From NCBI GenBank assembly GCA_020849475.1, contig JADLGE010000012.1, positions 1 to 51,865 of the forward strand: a stretch of DNA of 51,865 bases, read 5' to 3'. Both the position numbers and the translations under genes were made by a program. This stretch comes from Gammaproteobacteria bacterium. GTDB lineage: Bacteria; Pseudomonadota; Gammaproteobacteria; Ga0077536. This document shows, in pieces, positions 7,936 through 16,591 of the stretch; position 1 is the stretch's first letter, and the number at the start of each line of letters is the position of its first letter. Under the pieces are notes generated by a model. The model was given only the letters and a program-made list of their open reading frames with translations, was not told the DNA's origin and made no database searches.

Positions 7936-10001
7936 GCCTGGGCCGTTTCGGCCTGACGCTGATCGCTATGCAGAACGATGTCGCGTTCGAGCGCATTGAA
8001 GCTCACGCGACGTAGCAGCATACCCAAGCCCGCATTCGACAAGCCCCACACTTCGACCGCCTGGGTCAGTTCCTTGGCGTGGGCTGGACTCAGACGGAAC
8101 TCGGCTTTGACGACGGCCGGCAGGCGGTACTTGTCGATCTCGGACGGGCAGGCATCCGCCAGCCAGCTCGCGATGTCGTAATGCACGGTGGTCGCCACCG
8201 GGCTGGTCAACTGCTCGACGGTCGTGCCGGTCACCGAGCGCAGGATCATGAAGCGCTCGAAATCATGCCAGAAGGTATCGAAGTGCGGCATGCTCTCGGC
8301 GGCGCCATGCTCGATCAGCAGCTGTCGCGCGGTATCCAGCGCGATGGTGGCGAAGGCATTCCAGGCGCGCAGGCGCGCGATGGCCGAATACTTGTAGACG
8401 ATGTTGTCGCCAATCTCGCCCTGGCTCAATTTTTCAAAGTTCTCCGGCTCACGATAGAAGGCTTCGAGTTGCTCGCGGGTGTCGAACAGTTCACCGCGCG
8501 TTTCGCGCAGGAAAGACGCCAAGTATTCGCCGACCTCGCCGCGATCGGCACTGACCGCGTCATACAGGCGCAGGAACAGTTCCGAGCGTTTCACATCGAG
8601 CGAGGAACAGAACTCGAACAGGGTGTCGAGACGGCCCTGGTTGACGTACACGCCGCATACGAAATGGTGGGCGCGCGCCAGCATGTAATCGTCGAGCGAC
8701 ATGGTGTCGGTCGAGACAACGATTTCCTCGGGCTCGAACACCGCATCGCCGTTATAGACACCGAAGCTCTTCTGGGCCATGCGGAACTTGGTTTCGAACG
8801 AGAACTTCTGGCGCGACTCGGTGCGCTCGAGCTCAGTGCCCTTGAGCAGCAGGCACTGGAAGTTGTGCACGCGCGCGACGCCCGCGTCGATCATCTTGGT
8901 CAGACCAGTCAGGTGCGACTCCAATGTTTCACCCGGCAAGGCCAGGATCAGGTCCGAACTCGATTTCATGCCGCGGCCGCGGATGTGCACGTTGAGCGAG
9001 GAGTAGGCGTCGAGTTTGATGTTCTCGCGCCGGATGTTGCGTAACACGTCCTCGTCCAGCGATTGCACCGACTGCCACAACACCAGTGCGCCACCCAGGC
9101 GCTCCATGGAATCGATGACACGCTCGGGGCGGTTCTTGCCGGTGGTGGCGTCGATATAGGACGGCCAGCCGAAATCGCGCTGCGCGGCGCCGAGATAACC
9201 GGAGAGCTCAGGATCGCGTTCGTACATGCCGTAGTTCGGATCGGCGATGCGCAGCACGCCCATCGACGGGCACTTCTCCTTGATGGTGCGCCCGATGTAC
9301 TGGATTTCCTCGCGCAGACGTTCCTTGTCGAAATAAGTCACGCGGTTGTAATACTGCGTGCCCTGCACGCAGAAGGTGCAGGTGAACGGGCAGCCGCGAT
9401 TGGTCTCCCACAAGGGCGCGAGCTTGCCATCGAAGAACTGGTCCATGACACCGGTCAGCCATGGCGACGGAATATCGTCGAGGTTGCGTTTGCGCTTCAG
9501 GATCTCGTGTCGAATCATTTCGTCGCCGCGCCGGTAGACGCTAGACGGCAGGTCGCGCTGGCCGAGCGCCGCGATCGACAGTCCGCTGTCGGCGAAGTGC
9601 TGCACGATTTCGGTGGCGAGAAAATCGCCTTCGCCCAATACATACCAGTCAAGTTCCGGGCGCTCGGCGAGAAAGCTCTTCTGGCGCTCGGGTTCATCGT
9701 GGATGTTGGGTCCGCCCATCACCACCAGCGTGTCGGGCTTCATGGATTTGGCGAGGCGCGCGAAATAACGCGAAATCTGTTCGTTCCAGGTGTAATTGCT
9801 GAGCATCAGCACGTCGGGTGCGCGTTCGCGCATGGCGCTGAGCAGCCGGTCGGGATAGGCGAAGATGCGCACGTCGCAGTCACCGCCGAGGTCGCGGTCC
9901 ATCACCGCCTTCATGTATCCGACATTGAGCGGCATCGCGTCGCTCGCCAGAACGTGCATGTAGTTGTGCCGCAGATCGGCGAGGTATACGACTATGCTCA
10001 T
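7932..10001 (-). CDS. B12-binding-domain radical SAM protein, copy 1
   Basis: 689-residue member of the cobalamin-type radical SAM group. Residues 1-150 form a Rossmann-like B12-binding module (VVYLADLRHNY, DVLMLSNYTWNE, VVMGGPNI, GEGDF) without the DxHxxG lower-ligand motif. The radical SAM core follows with the CX3CX2C cluster at C204, C208 and C211 in NRGCPFTCTFC. A C-terminal region of about 230 residues has no family I recognise. The frame opens at 10052, but GAGG before the ATG at 10001 fixes the start. It lies 87 bp downstream of a paralogue of nearly the same length, whose N-terminal 220 residues match closely. Substrate unknown; glycan or lipid-carrier modification is a contextual guess. 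Confidence 0.9.
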   Translation of the reverse strand: MSIVVYLADLRHNYMHVLASDAMPLNVGYMKAVMDRDLGGDCDVRIFAYPDRLLSAMRERAPDVLMLSNYTWNEQISRYFARLAKSMKPDTLVVMGGPNIHDEPERQKSFLAERPELDWYVLGEGDFLATEIVQHFADSGLSIAALGQRDLPSSVYRRGDEMIRHEILKRKRNLDDIPSPWLTGVMDQFFDGKLAPLWETNRGCPFTCTFCVQGTQYYNRVTYFDKERLREEIQYIGRTIKEKCPSMGVLRIADPNYGMYERDPELSGYLGAAQRDFGWPSYIDATTGKNRPERVIDSMERLGGALVLWQSVQSLDEDVLRNIRRENIKLDAYSSLNVHIRGRGMKSSSDLILALPGETLESHLTGLTKMIDAGVARVHNFQCLLLKGTELERTESRQKFSFETKFRMAQKSFGVYNGDAVFEPEEIVVSTDTMSLDDYMLARAHHFVCGVYVNQGRLDTLFEFCSSLDVKRSELFLRLYDAVSADRGEVGEYLASFLRETRGELFDTREQLEAFYREPENFEKLSQGEIGDNIVYKYSAIARLRAWNAFATIALDTARQLLIEHGAAESMPHFDTFWHDFERFMILRSVTGTTVEQLTSPVATTVHYDIASWLADACPSEIDKYRLPAVVKAEFRLSPAHAKELTQAVEVWGLSNAGLGMLLRRVSFNALERDIVLHSDQRQAETAQA

Positions 10002-10088
10002 TCCGGCAACCCTCTTCTTTGTCATTCTCGTTCTGTCTGTCGCACACGCCACCCGGCGTGTGCCGCTGCTTGCCAGCGCCGTTGCCGC

Positions 10089-12179
10089 TCAGGCGACAGT
10101 CGCGCTTTCCTGCTCTGGTGCTGCCACGAATTCGGCGGAGCGGATCTGGGACGTCACGCGTATGCGCGTGACGAGCTTGGTCAATCCGGTCAGCTCGCTG
10201 CTCCACACGCGGAACGCTGATTCGAGTTCGCGGCTGCCTTCCTCGCTCAAGCGGAAATTCATCACGCGCGGTTTCGCGCAGCGATAGGCGCCGGTCTCGC
10301 GCGGGAAATCGTCGGCTATCCAGCGCGGAATATCGAAGTGCAGGGTGGCGCTGACCGGCCGCAGCACTTCATCGACGCTGGTGCCCGCCGCATGCTTGCA
10401 CTCGACATAGGCGTGAAAGTCCTGCCACAGCTGCTCGAAATCCGCGTAGCGCTCGGCGGCGCCGGCGGCGAGCGCCATGCGTCGCGTGGTGTCGAGCGCC
10501 AGGGCGCAGATGTCGTGCCAGGTAAAGAATGAAGCCTTGGCGCGGTATTTGTACATGAGGTTGTCGCCGATCTCGGCGCGACCCAGGCGTTCGAAGTTGT
10601 CCGGGTGAGCGTAGAAGGCCTCGCAACCGTCGCGGGTCTCGAACAGCTCGCCGACCGTTTCGCCAACAAAGCCATCGAGCAGTTCGCGCACCGGGCCGGT
10701 CTTCTGCGCTTCCATCGCGTCAAGCATGGCCTGCAGCCAAGTCGATGGCTTGATATCGAGCTCGGCCGCGAAGGCCACCACGTCGCGGAACCAGGAGTCG
10801 TTCCAGAACACGCTGAAGGTCAGGTGATGCTTGCGGCATTCGACGTAGTCATCGAACGGCAGGGTGTCGGAGCCGACGATGATCTCTTCTATGTCGAAAA
10901 CTTTTTCGCCGGCGTAGATGCCGTAGTTCTTGGGCAGTACGCGGAAACGGGTCAGGAATTTGTAGCGCTCGCGCACTTCGAGGGTCTCGAGATCCGAGCC
11001 CTTCAAGACCATGGCCTGAAAACAATGGGCCTGGTCGGTGCCGGCATCGATGAGCTGGTACAGCCCGCGCAGATGCGATGCCTTGCTTTCGCCCGGCAGC
11101 CCCAGGATCAGATCCGAGTTCGAGCGCAGACCGCGGCCGCGCACATGGACCATGATCTTCTGATAGGCCTCGAGCTTGATGTTGGAGCGGTCGATATTGC
11201 GCAACACTTCGTCGTCCAGCGACTGCACGGCTTGATACAGCACCAGCGCGCCGTTGACCTTCTCCAGGCATTCGATGATGCGCTCGGGCTTGTTCTTGCC
11301 GGTGGTGGCGTCGATGAAGGTTGGCCAGCCATAGCGCTTCTGCATGTGGCCGATGGTTTCGGAGATGTCGACATCGCGGCTGTACATGCCGAAATTCGGA
11401 TCGGCGATGCGCAGCGTGCCCATCTCGGGACAGCGCTCGTGGTTGGTGCGGGCGATGTATTCGATTTCGGCGCGCAGGCGCTCGAGATCGAAGTGCGAAA
11501 TCTTGTTGTAGAACTCGGTGCCCTGCACGCAGAACTTGCACTTGAACGGGCAGCCGCGATTGGTCTCGATCATTGGCGCGAGGCGCCCGTCGAAGAATTC
11601 GTCCATCACGCCGGCGAGGTAGGGCGAGACGATGTCGTCGAGTTCGTGCAGGCGCGGCCGCGTGCTGCTGCGGTACAACTCGCCGTTGCGCCGATAGACA
11701 CTGGAGGGCAGTTCGCCGGCCAGCAGGCGCGGCACAGAGCGCTCGGCGTTGAGGTAGGCCTCGACGATTTCACAGGCAGTGAAATCCGCTTCGCCATGGA
11801 TGTAGAGGTCTATCTCGGGGTGCGCCGCCACGTATTCAATCTGGCGCTCGGCTTCCTTGGAGATGTTCGGGCCACCCATCACCGCCAGGGCGCTGGGGTT
11901 GTATTGCTTGACCTTGCGCAGGAAAAAATGCCCCAGCGATTCATTCCACATGTAGTTGCCGACCATGAGGATATGGGGCGGCTGCGATTCGATGGCGCGC
12001 AGCAGGACATCCGGGTAGGCGAAAATGCGCACTTCGACATTGCGGTCGGCGAGCACCTTGTCGATCACAGCCTTGATATAGCCGACACCCAGGGGCATGG
12101 CATCGACCGATACCACGCCGCTGTAGTTGTGGCGCAGATCCGCCGCGTAGACGATCGTCTTGGAGATTGAGCCGTTCAT
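10089..12179 (-). CDS. B12-binding-domain radical SAM protein, copy 2
   Basis: 696 residues, paralogous along its whole length to the gene downstream. Order of parts: B12-type module (IVYAADLRHNY, ILMVGNYMWNE, VMGGPNIS, HGEADF), radical SAM cluster C210/C214/C217 in NRGCPFKCKFC, then RIADPNFGMY, DATTGKNKPERI and LILGLPGES, which recur almost unchanged in copy 1. The start is well supported by GAGGGATAA directly before the ATG at 12179. A promoter-like sequence lies about 135 bp upstream. Both copies keep all three cluster cysteines, so both are probably active; they may act on two positions of one substrate or as a heterodimer. The paralogy is seen directly, the role is not known. Confidence 0.9.
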   Translation of the reverse strand: MNGSISKTIVYAADLRHNYSGVVSVDAMPLGVGYIKAVIDKVLADRNVEVRIFAYPDVLLRAIESQPPHILMVGNYMWNESLGHFFLRKVKQYNPSALAVMGGPNISKEAERQIEYVAAHPEIDLYIHGEADFTACEIVEAYLNAERSVPRLLAGELPSSVYRRNGELYRSSTRPRLHELDDIVSPYLAGVMDEFFDGRLAPMIETNRGCPFKCKFCVQGTEFYNKISHFDLERLRAEIEYIARTNHERCPEMGTLRIADPNFGMYSRDVDISETIGHMQKRYGWPTFIDATTGKNKPERIIECLEKVNGALVLYQAVQSLDDEVLRNIDRSNIKLEAYQKIMVHVRGRGLRSNSDLILGLPGESKASHLRGLYQLIDAGTDQAHCFQAMVLKGSDLETLEVRERYKFLTRFRVLPKNYGIYAGEKVFDIEEIIVGSDTLPFDDYVECRKHHLTFSVFWNDSWFRDVVAFAAELDIKPSTWLQAMLDAMEAQKTGPVRELLDGFVGETVGELFETRDGCEAFYAHPDNFERLGRAEIGDNLMYKYRAKASFFTWHDICALALDTTRRMALAAGAAERYADFEQLWQDFHAYVECKHAAGTSVDEVLRPVSATLHFDIPRWIADDFPRETGAYRCAKPRVMNFRLSEEGSRELESAFRVWSSELTGLTKLVTRIRVTSQIRSAEFVAAPEQESATVA

Positions 12180-12612
12180 TTATCCCTCATCGAATCATGC
12201 CCCAAGCCGAGCCGGTTCATTGCACTTTGTCGCCGCCGTTGCCGCCACGCATCGCAGGTGAAGACCGGCGACAGCACTCGGCGCTGCTTCGCTGTTTCAG
12301 CGTAATGGGCGCAATTATGGGTTAGCCACCGCGTGGCATGTCAACGCCTGTGCGCAATGACACAATGATTCACCGAATTGTGACGGACTCGTCGCAATTC
12401 ACGGGAGAAGCAGCAGTGTTAGATGGGGGCGAGGGACGCGCGATGCGAAATTGGCAGCGGCTTGAGCACTGATTTGAATTGCTGTTCGCGACAGCGAGCG
12501 CGAGATCTCCGTGTGTCTGTGTGGAAATGAACCGGCGCGATTGGTGCGCCTGGTCGTGCAGTTTGCACTTGCGTGGTGCCGGCGCGGTGTCCGGCACCCG
12601 AGATGATCAAAT
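12180..12612. other. Intergenic region between two minus-strand units
   Basis: 433 bp without a supportable gene. It contains the candidate promoter for the radical SAM pair (12314-12344). I see no RNA gene, terminator with a U-run, or repeat in the rest. Confidence 0.6.
12314..12344 (-). promoter_or_regulatory. Candidate sigma70 promoter for the radical SAM pair
   Basis: Reading the minus strand, a perfect TTGACA (12344-12339) is followed after 19 bp by CATAAT (12319-12314). The spacer is 2 bp longer than ideal. It would give a leader of roughly 130 nt before the ATG at 12179. Confidence 0.4.
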
Positions 12613-12936
12613 TCAGCGCTGGCGAGGCACGCGCAGGCGCTCGAGTGCGCCGGTCATGGGCAGAACCGCGATGTGATCGAAACTGCGATATACGCGTTCG
12701 CGTTCAATGCTGTCGCGGTCAGCGCGCGATGCGGAGAATGCGGCAGCCGCGCGCGGATGCGTGATGCCCGGTAATTCGTGGTGGCCGAGGGTGTAGCCCG
12801 CTGCACCGGCGAATATCAGCGCGGCGAGCATGGCGCTCGGGCCGACCATGGTCGGCGCGGCGAGGGCCACCAGCACGGCCAAGGTGATCAGCAGCCAGGC
12901 GGCGGGCAGGCGGTGGTGGGAATGAGACTGACGCAT
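12613..12936 (-). CDS. Small two-helix membrane protein
   Basis: 107 residues. A His-rich N-terminus (RQSHSHHR) is followed by two adjacent hydrophobic segments, AWLLITLAVLVALAAP and GPSAMLAALIFAGAAGYTLG, then a charged cytoplasmic or periplasmic tail with ASRADRDSIERERVYRSF. The ATG at 12936 is preceded by GGAGG five bases upstream, which is much better than the in-frame start at 12975. It is the last gene of the minus-strand polysaccharide operon, 87 bp after the acyltransferase gene. I do not recognise a family, and its role is unknown. Confidence 0.6.
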   Translation of the reverse strand: MRQSHSHHRLPAAWLLITLAVLVALAAPTMVGPSAMLAALIFAGAAGYTLGHHELPGITHPRAAAAFSASRADRDSIERERVYRSFDHIAVLPMTGALERLRVPRQR

Positions 12937-13023
12937 GGGGGCCTCCGGGCAGGGCGCAATCGGGTGAACTGTCACTCCCTTCTATCGGCGCCGCGGCCCC
13001 CGAACTTGAATGTGTGCGGCGCC

Positions 13024-13644
13024 TTAAGTGGGCGCGTGCGCAGCCTGTAGCGCGTGCACGCGACTGGCGCTCGACACCACCCGCGCGCCGCTCCCGACAT
13101 CCGCCATCACCACCACCCGAAAGCCGATGGTGACGTCGTCGCCAATCGTAACCGGACCGACCACCGCTGCGTTCGCGCCCAGCTGTACGCGGTCTCCCAG
13201 TGTCGGTGCGTGCGCCAGGTCGGTGCCCACCGGAACGTCATCGGCGGTGCACGATGCACAGGCCAGCAGCGTCAGCTCACGACCTGCCACGGCATGGAAG
13301 TGCAGTCCGGCCGGATGTCGAATCGACCAGCCGCCGGCCACGCAACTCGCCGGTGAGATGGTGGCCTTGAACAGCAGCCTGTTACAGAGCGCGAACAGGC
13401 CGGGCAGCAGCGGCAGTGCCCGCACCCAGGACCAATGAGCGCAGCGGTGCAGCACGACGCAGGCGAAGGCGGGGTCGAGCAGCGCGCTCAGCCAGCGCCA
13501 CGCGCTGACCGCCGCGTCACCTTCAATGCCGGAACGACGCCAATGGCAGCGCAGATCCTGTTCGAGTTCGGCCAACGCGTTTGCCAGCTGGTGATGACCA
13601 CGCACCTGGCAGGGTGGCGCCGGCGGATGCAGGCGCGGACTCAA
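13024..13644 (-). CDS. Hexapeptide-repeat acyltransferase, serine acetyltransferase-like (2)
   Basis: 206 residues in the layout of the CysE-related branch: an alpha-helical N-terminal half (LANALAELEQDLRCHWRR, WSWVRALPLLPGLFALCNRLLF), then a left-handed beta-helix with imperfect hexapeptides such as GDRVQLGANAAVVGPVTIGDDVTIG. In polysaccharide loci such proteins O- or N-acetylate a sugar using acetyl-CoA. The usual catalytic His in the coil is not obvious, since IRHPAGLHFHAV and LAHAPTLGD are both possible. The TTG at 13644 opens the frame 10 bp after the previous stop; GTG 13605 is an alternative start. It is the second of two such genes in tandem. Confidence 0.75.
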   Translation of the reverse strand: MSPRLHPPAPPCQVRGHHQLANALAELEQDLRCHWRRSGIEGDAAVSAWRWLSALLDPAFACVVLHRCAHWSWVRALPLLPGLFALCNRLLFKATISPASCVAGGWSIRHPAGLHFHAVAGRELTLLACASCTADDVPVGTDLAHAPTLGDRVQLGANAAVVGPVTIGDDVTIGFRVVVMADVGSGARVVSSASRVHALQAAHAPT

Positions 13645-13654
13645 GGGGTGCGAT

Positions 13655-14221
13655 TCACGACGGTCGCGCGCTCACGCGCACGCGCGGACCGATGGCTTCG
13701 ACCACACTGCCATCGGCAACATCCTTGCGCACCACGCAGCCCGGCGCGATCGAGACGTCATTGCCGATGCGGACCGCGCCCAGCACGCCGCCATGGGTGC
13801 CGATGGTGACATTGTCGCCGAGCACCGGCAGGCCCGGACCGGCGCCGCGATCTTCGCTGCTCGACATTTCACCGCCGAGGCCAGCCAGGGCGCCAATCGT
13901 GAAGTTGCTGCCAGCCTTGCCGCACACCGTGAGCGCGACCGGCGCGGTCACCAGCCAGCCGCCGCCGATGTCCGACTGGGGCGGCAAATCGGCGCCAGTG
14001 AGCATGAGGTTGAGGTGATACATCAGGCGCGCGAGGCCACGATGGCCGCGCAGGTGCAGCCAGTGCGACCAGCGCTGCAGCCACACGCACAAGTAGCGAC
14101 TTTCAAACAACAGGCAGGGTGGCTGGTACTGGTGGTGACTTTGCAGCCAGGCGCGCAGGCGTTCGCGATCGGCGCGCAGACGACTGCGGGTGGTCGCGAC
14201 GTCCAGCGGGACGGGCGTCAC
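13655..14221 (-). CDS. Hexapeptide-repeat acyltransferase, serine acetyltransferase-like (1)
   Basis: 188 residues. Helical N-terminus (RSRLRADRERLRAWLQSHHQY, WSHWLHLRGHRGLARLMYHLNLML), then a beta-helix: IGGGWLVTAPVALTVCGKAGSNFTIG, GDNVTIGTHGGVLGAVRIGNDVSIAPG and a closing VRKDVADGSVV. The last portion is the standard hexapeptide acetyltransferase end. Start is GTG at 14221, overlapping the stop of the ligase gene (GTGA), so translation is probably coupled. The next gene downstream is a diverged relative with the same helix-plus-coil plan, suggesting duplication or two acetylation steps. Acetyl as the donor group is the common case for the family but is not proven here. Confidence 0.8.
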   Translation of the reverse strand: MTPVPLDVATTRSRLRADRERLRAWLQSHHQYQPPCLLFESRYLCVWLQRWSHWLHLRGHRGLARLMYHLNLMLTGADLPPQSDIGGGWLVTAPVALTVCGKAGSNFTIGALAGLGGEMSSSEDRGAGPGLPVLGDNVTIGTHGGVLGAVRIGNDVSIAPGCVVRKDVADGSVVEAIGPRVRVSARPS

Positions 14222-15891
14222 CGTCCCAGCCAGCCGCGCGCGCCACCGCCGCCCGTGCGCTGTGGCACCAGCCAGTTGCGCGCCGCGCGATCACGGCCGT
14301 CGCTGATAACGCGGCTGGGGGCGCTCAGCGCCGCGCCTGTTTCATAGGTGCGGCGCCAGTAGCCGATCGCGAGGATGATCGACAGCGACAGCCAGAACAT
14401 GCGACCGCCGGCGTCCATGCGCAGGAAGAAACTCACCAGGCCGTCGAGCATCAAGGCAATGAAGCCACTCAGGGCGCCGACGTTGGTGGCGTGCAGGAAG
14501 CCGTCTTTCAGTTTCAGATTGTTGAATCCGACATACAGCACGACGAGGTGAATGAAGACGAACAACGCCATGCCGAGTGTGCCTTGCTCGGCCCAGGTCA
14601 GCATCCAAGTGCTGTGCACCACTGGGACGTTCTCGCCGTAGAACTCTTCCATCCCCGCGTAGGTACGGAAGCGCGTGTAAGGCGGCTGCGCGAACACGTA
14701 GCTGTTCAGGCCAAGACCAAAGAGCGGCTTGTCGCGCACGATCTTCCAGGCAATATCGATCATTTCCATGCGTGAGCGCCACGACTCCGGGTCGCTGTAC
14801 TGGATGCGCTCGAGGATGCGCGGACTGGCGGCCAGTCCCACCATGCCGACCAAGGCGATGATGGACATGCGCGCGATGAAATAGCGTCGTCGCGATGAGC
14901 GGTGCAGGAAGCTCAAGCCCAGGGTGAACATGAGTGCCACGGCAAAACAGATCCAGCCGCTGCGGGAGAGGGTCAGCAAGAGGCCTATCTGCCCCAACCC
15001 CAAGGCGACGATGAACAGGGCTTTGGTCACTGTGCTGATGGGTGAAAACATGAGCGCGATGCCAATGGGCATGACCAGTGCCAGGTAACCCGCGAACTGG
15101 TTCGGATGCCCCATGAGGCCGCCCGGACGGCGAATCTGCGCATCGCCCTTGAGCGTCGCTTCGCCAAGCTCGATCACGTTCTTTTCCGTCTCTTCGCCGA
15201 GGAACTCGAGGCCAAGCTGTGAGCCGGCGGAATAGGACACTATCGAGAATGCGCTCTGCACCATCACGCCCAGCATCAAGGCCAGCGCCAGGTGCTGAAA
15301 CTGCTTCTTGCGTCGCAGCTCGTTGACCAGCAACAGCAGGATCACGAGGTTCTTGCCCATGCGCACCACTTCATGGGCGGCCGGCGTCTGGAATTCGCTG
15401 GTGAAGACGCTGACGAGGCCGAGCAGCATCATGCCCAGCCACAATTTGCCGACCAGCGGCATGCGGTAATCTGGCACGCGTTTCCTGCGCCAGTCGTAGT
15501 ACTGGTAGATGGCGAGCATGATCAGCAAGAAGTCGGTGGCATGGATGACGAACGACTGTGCGCCGCCCTGGTGACCAATCACCACGAAATTCAGGCCGAG
15601 CTTCAAGGGCGCCAGCAGGACGAAGCCATACAGCACAAACAGGCGGCGATTGCCGCTCAGCATGTAGCTGGCGGCGCCCAGCATGCCAATCACCGACAGC
15701 GCGATGAACTTGGGTGTGTTCAGGACAAGCACGATGGTCGCCACCGTGCCGATGCCGGCGAGGATCGCCAGCACGCCGAGGACGCTGCCGTAACCGACAG
15801 GTGACTCCAGCCACGGCACGAGCATGCCGAGATCCCTGGCCAGACTGCGGTTGGTGTAGCGGGCGGGCAGCAACCAGCGGCCAGTTGCCAT
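14218..15891 (-). CDS. O-antigen ligase / Wzy-type polymerase membrane protein
   Basis: 557-residue polytopic inner-membrane protein with about 12 helices. The conserved Wzy_C/O-antigen ligase core lies in the second half, with GGLMGHPNQFAGYLALVMPIG, a helix pair LGLGQIGLLLTLSRSGWICF, then the large periplasmic loop containing KPLFGLGLNSYV, the YGENVPVVHSTWMLTWAEQG segment and a final helix. The His in VPVVHS corresponds to the conserved periplasmic His of WaaL-like enzymes. It either polymerises repeat units or joins the glycan to an acceptor such as lipid A core or a protein; sequence alone does not separate these. It begins 3 bp after the CpsD-like gene ends, in the same operon. Confidence 0.87.
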   Translation of the reverse strand: MATGRWLLPARYTNRSLARDLGMLVPWLESPVGYGSVLGVLAILAGIGTVATIVLVLNTPKFIALSVIGMLGAASYMLSGNRRLFVLYGFVLLAPLKLGLNFVVIGHQGGAQSFVIHATDFLLIMLAIYQYYDWRRKRVPDYRMPLVGKLWLGMMLLGLVSVFTSEFQTPAAHEVVRMGKNLVILLLLVNELRRKKQFQHLALALMLGVMVQSAFSIVSYSAGSQLGLEFLGEETEKNVIELGEATLKGDAQIRRPGGLMGHPNQFAGYLALVMPIGIALMFSPISTVTKALFIVALGLGQIGLLLTLSRSGWICFAVALMFTLGLSFLHRSSRRRYFIARMSIIALVGMVGLAASPRILERIQYSDPESWRSRMEMIDIAWKIVRDKPLFGLGLNSYVFAQPPYTRFRTYAGMEEFYGENVPVVHSTWMLTWAEQGTLGMALFVFIHLVVLYVGFNNLKLKDGFLHATNVGALSGFIALMLDGLVSFFLRMDAGGRMFWLSLSIILAIGYWRRTYETGAALSAPSRVISDGRDRAARNWLVPQRTGGGGARGWLGR

Positions 15892-15894
15892 GGT

Positions 15895-16551
15895 TTAGCC
15901 CGCCAGGACTAGGCCCACACGCGAGCCGCCGCAATCGAGCAGGATGTCGCGCGCTTGCTCGATCCGTTCCACGCGGGTCTTGCCTTCCAGCACCACCACC
16001 AGCGCCGCATCGCACAGAGACACGAAAGCGAGTGAACGCCCGCCGGCGATGACGTTCGCGCCTTGCACCAGCACAAAATCGCTGGTCTCGCTGGCGACTT
16101 CGAGGAAAGCGCGCAGGCGTTTGGCGTGCATCGAGGCCACGTGCCCGTTGGAGCGTTGTCCGGCCGGCAGCCACGACACCAGCTCGTTGACCGTCGGCTG
16201 GCACAGCTCACGCAGTTGATGGGCGCCGAAGTCATCTTTTTCCAGCAAGTCGACCAGGCCCGGCGCACTACCGTCGCCCAGCATCGCGCCGATGCCGTGC
16301 TTGCCGAATGTCGCGTCGACTATCAGCACGCTGCGTCCGTACTCCTCGGCCAGCGTGAGGCCGAGCTCAGCGCAGGCTTCAGCGCCAGCGGTATCGTCGT
16401 CGGTGCCAGCGATGAAGACCGTGCAAGCACGATGCTCGTTGGCCAGTTCGCGGTCGAGCCGCAGCGCCAACTGGCTCGCTGTGCCGCGACGTTCGCTGTC
16501 GTCATTGCGTGTGCGCAGCAAGCCAAGCATCGATTGCCAGACCCCAGCCAT
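15895..16551 (-). CDS. CpsD/CapB-like protein lacking the P-loop (pseudo-ATPase)
   Basis: 218 residues with the fold pattern of bacterial tyrosine kinases and MinD-like ATPases of polysaccharide export: VFIAGTDDD..., GRSVLIVDATFGKHGIG (matching the Walker A' strand VLLIDAD), PGLVDLLE, and CDAALVVVLEGKTRVERIEQA near the end. The Walker A position, normally GEGKT/S, reads GTDDDTAGAE (49-58), and the Walker B Asp is also absent (DFVLVQGAN). There is no tyrosine-rich tail. It is therefore unlikely to bind or hydrolyse ATP and may be a structural regulator of the adjacent Wzz-like protein. ATG 16551 follows GAGGGGGA; the in-frame ATG at 16575 has no ribosome site. Confidence 0.78.
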   Translation of the reverse strand: MAGVWQSMLGLLRTRNDDSERRGTASQLALRLDRELANEHRACTVFIAGTDDDTAGAEACAELGLTLAEEYGRSVLIVDATFGKHGIGAMLGDGSAPGLVDLLEKDDFGAHQLRELCQPTVNELVSWLPAGQRSNGHVASMHAKRLRAFLEVASETSDFVLVQGANVIAGGRSLAFVSLCDAALVVVLEGKTRVERIEQARDILLDCGGSRVGLVLAG

Positions 16552-16591
16552 CAGATGCGTCCCCCTCGGCGGCATGCGGAAATTCGATCGC

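Noticed and set aside
10605..12170. 521-codon plus-strand frame opposite the second radical SAM gene
   Set aside because: Antisense shadow caused by high-GC codon bias; the minus frame has the CX3CX2C motif and a good ribosome site.
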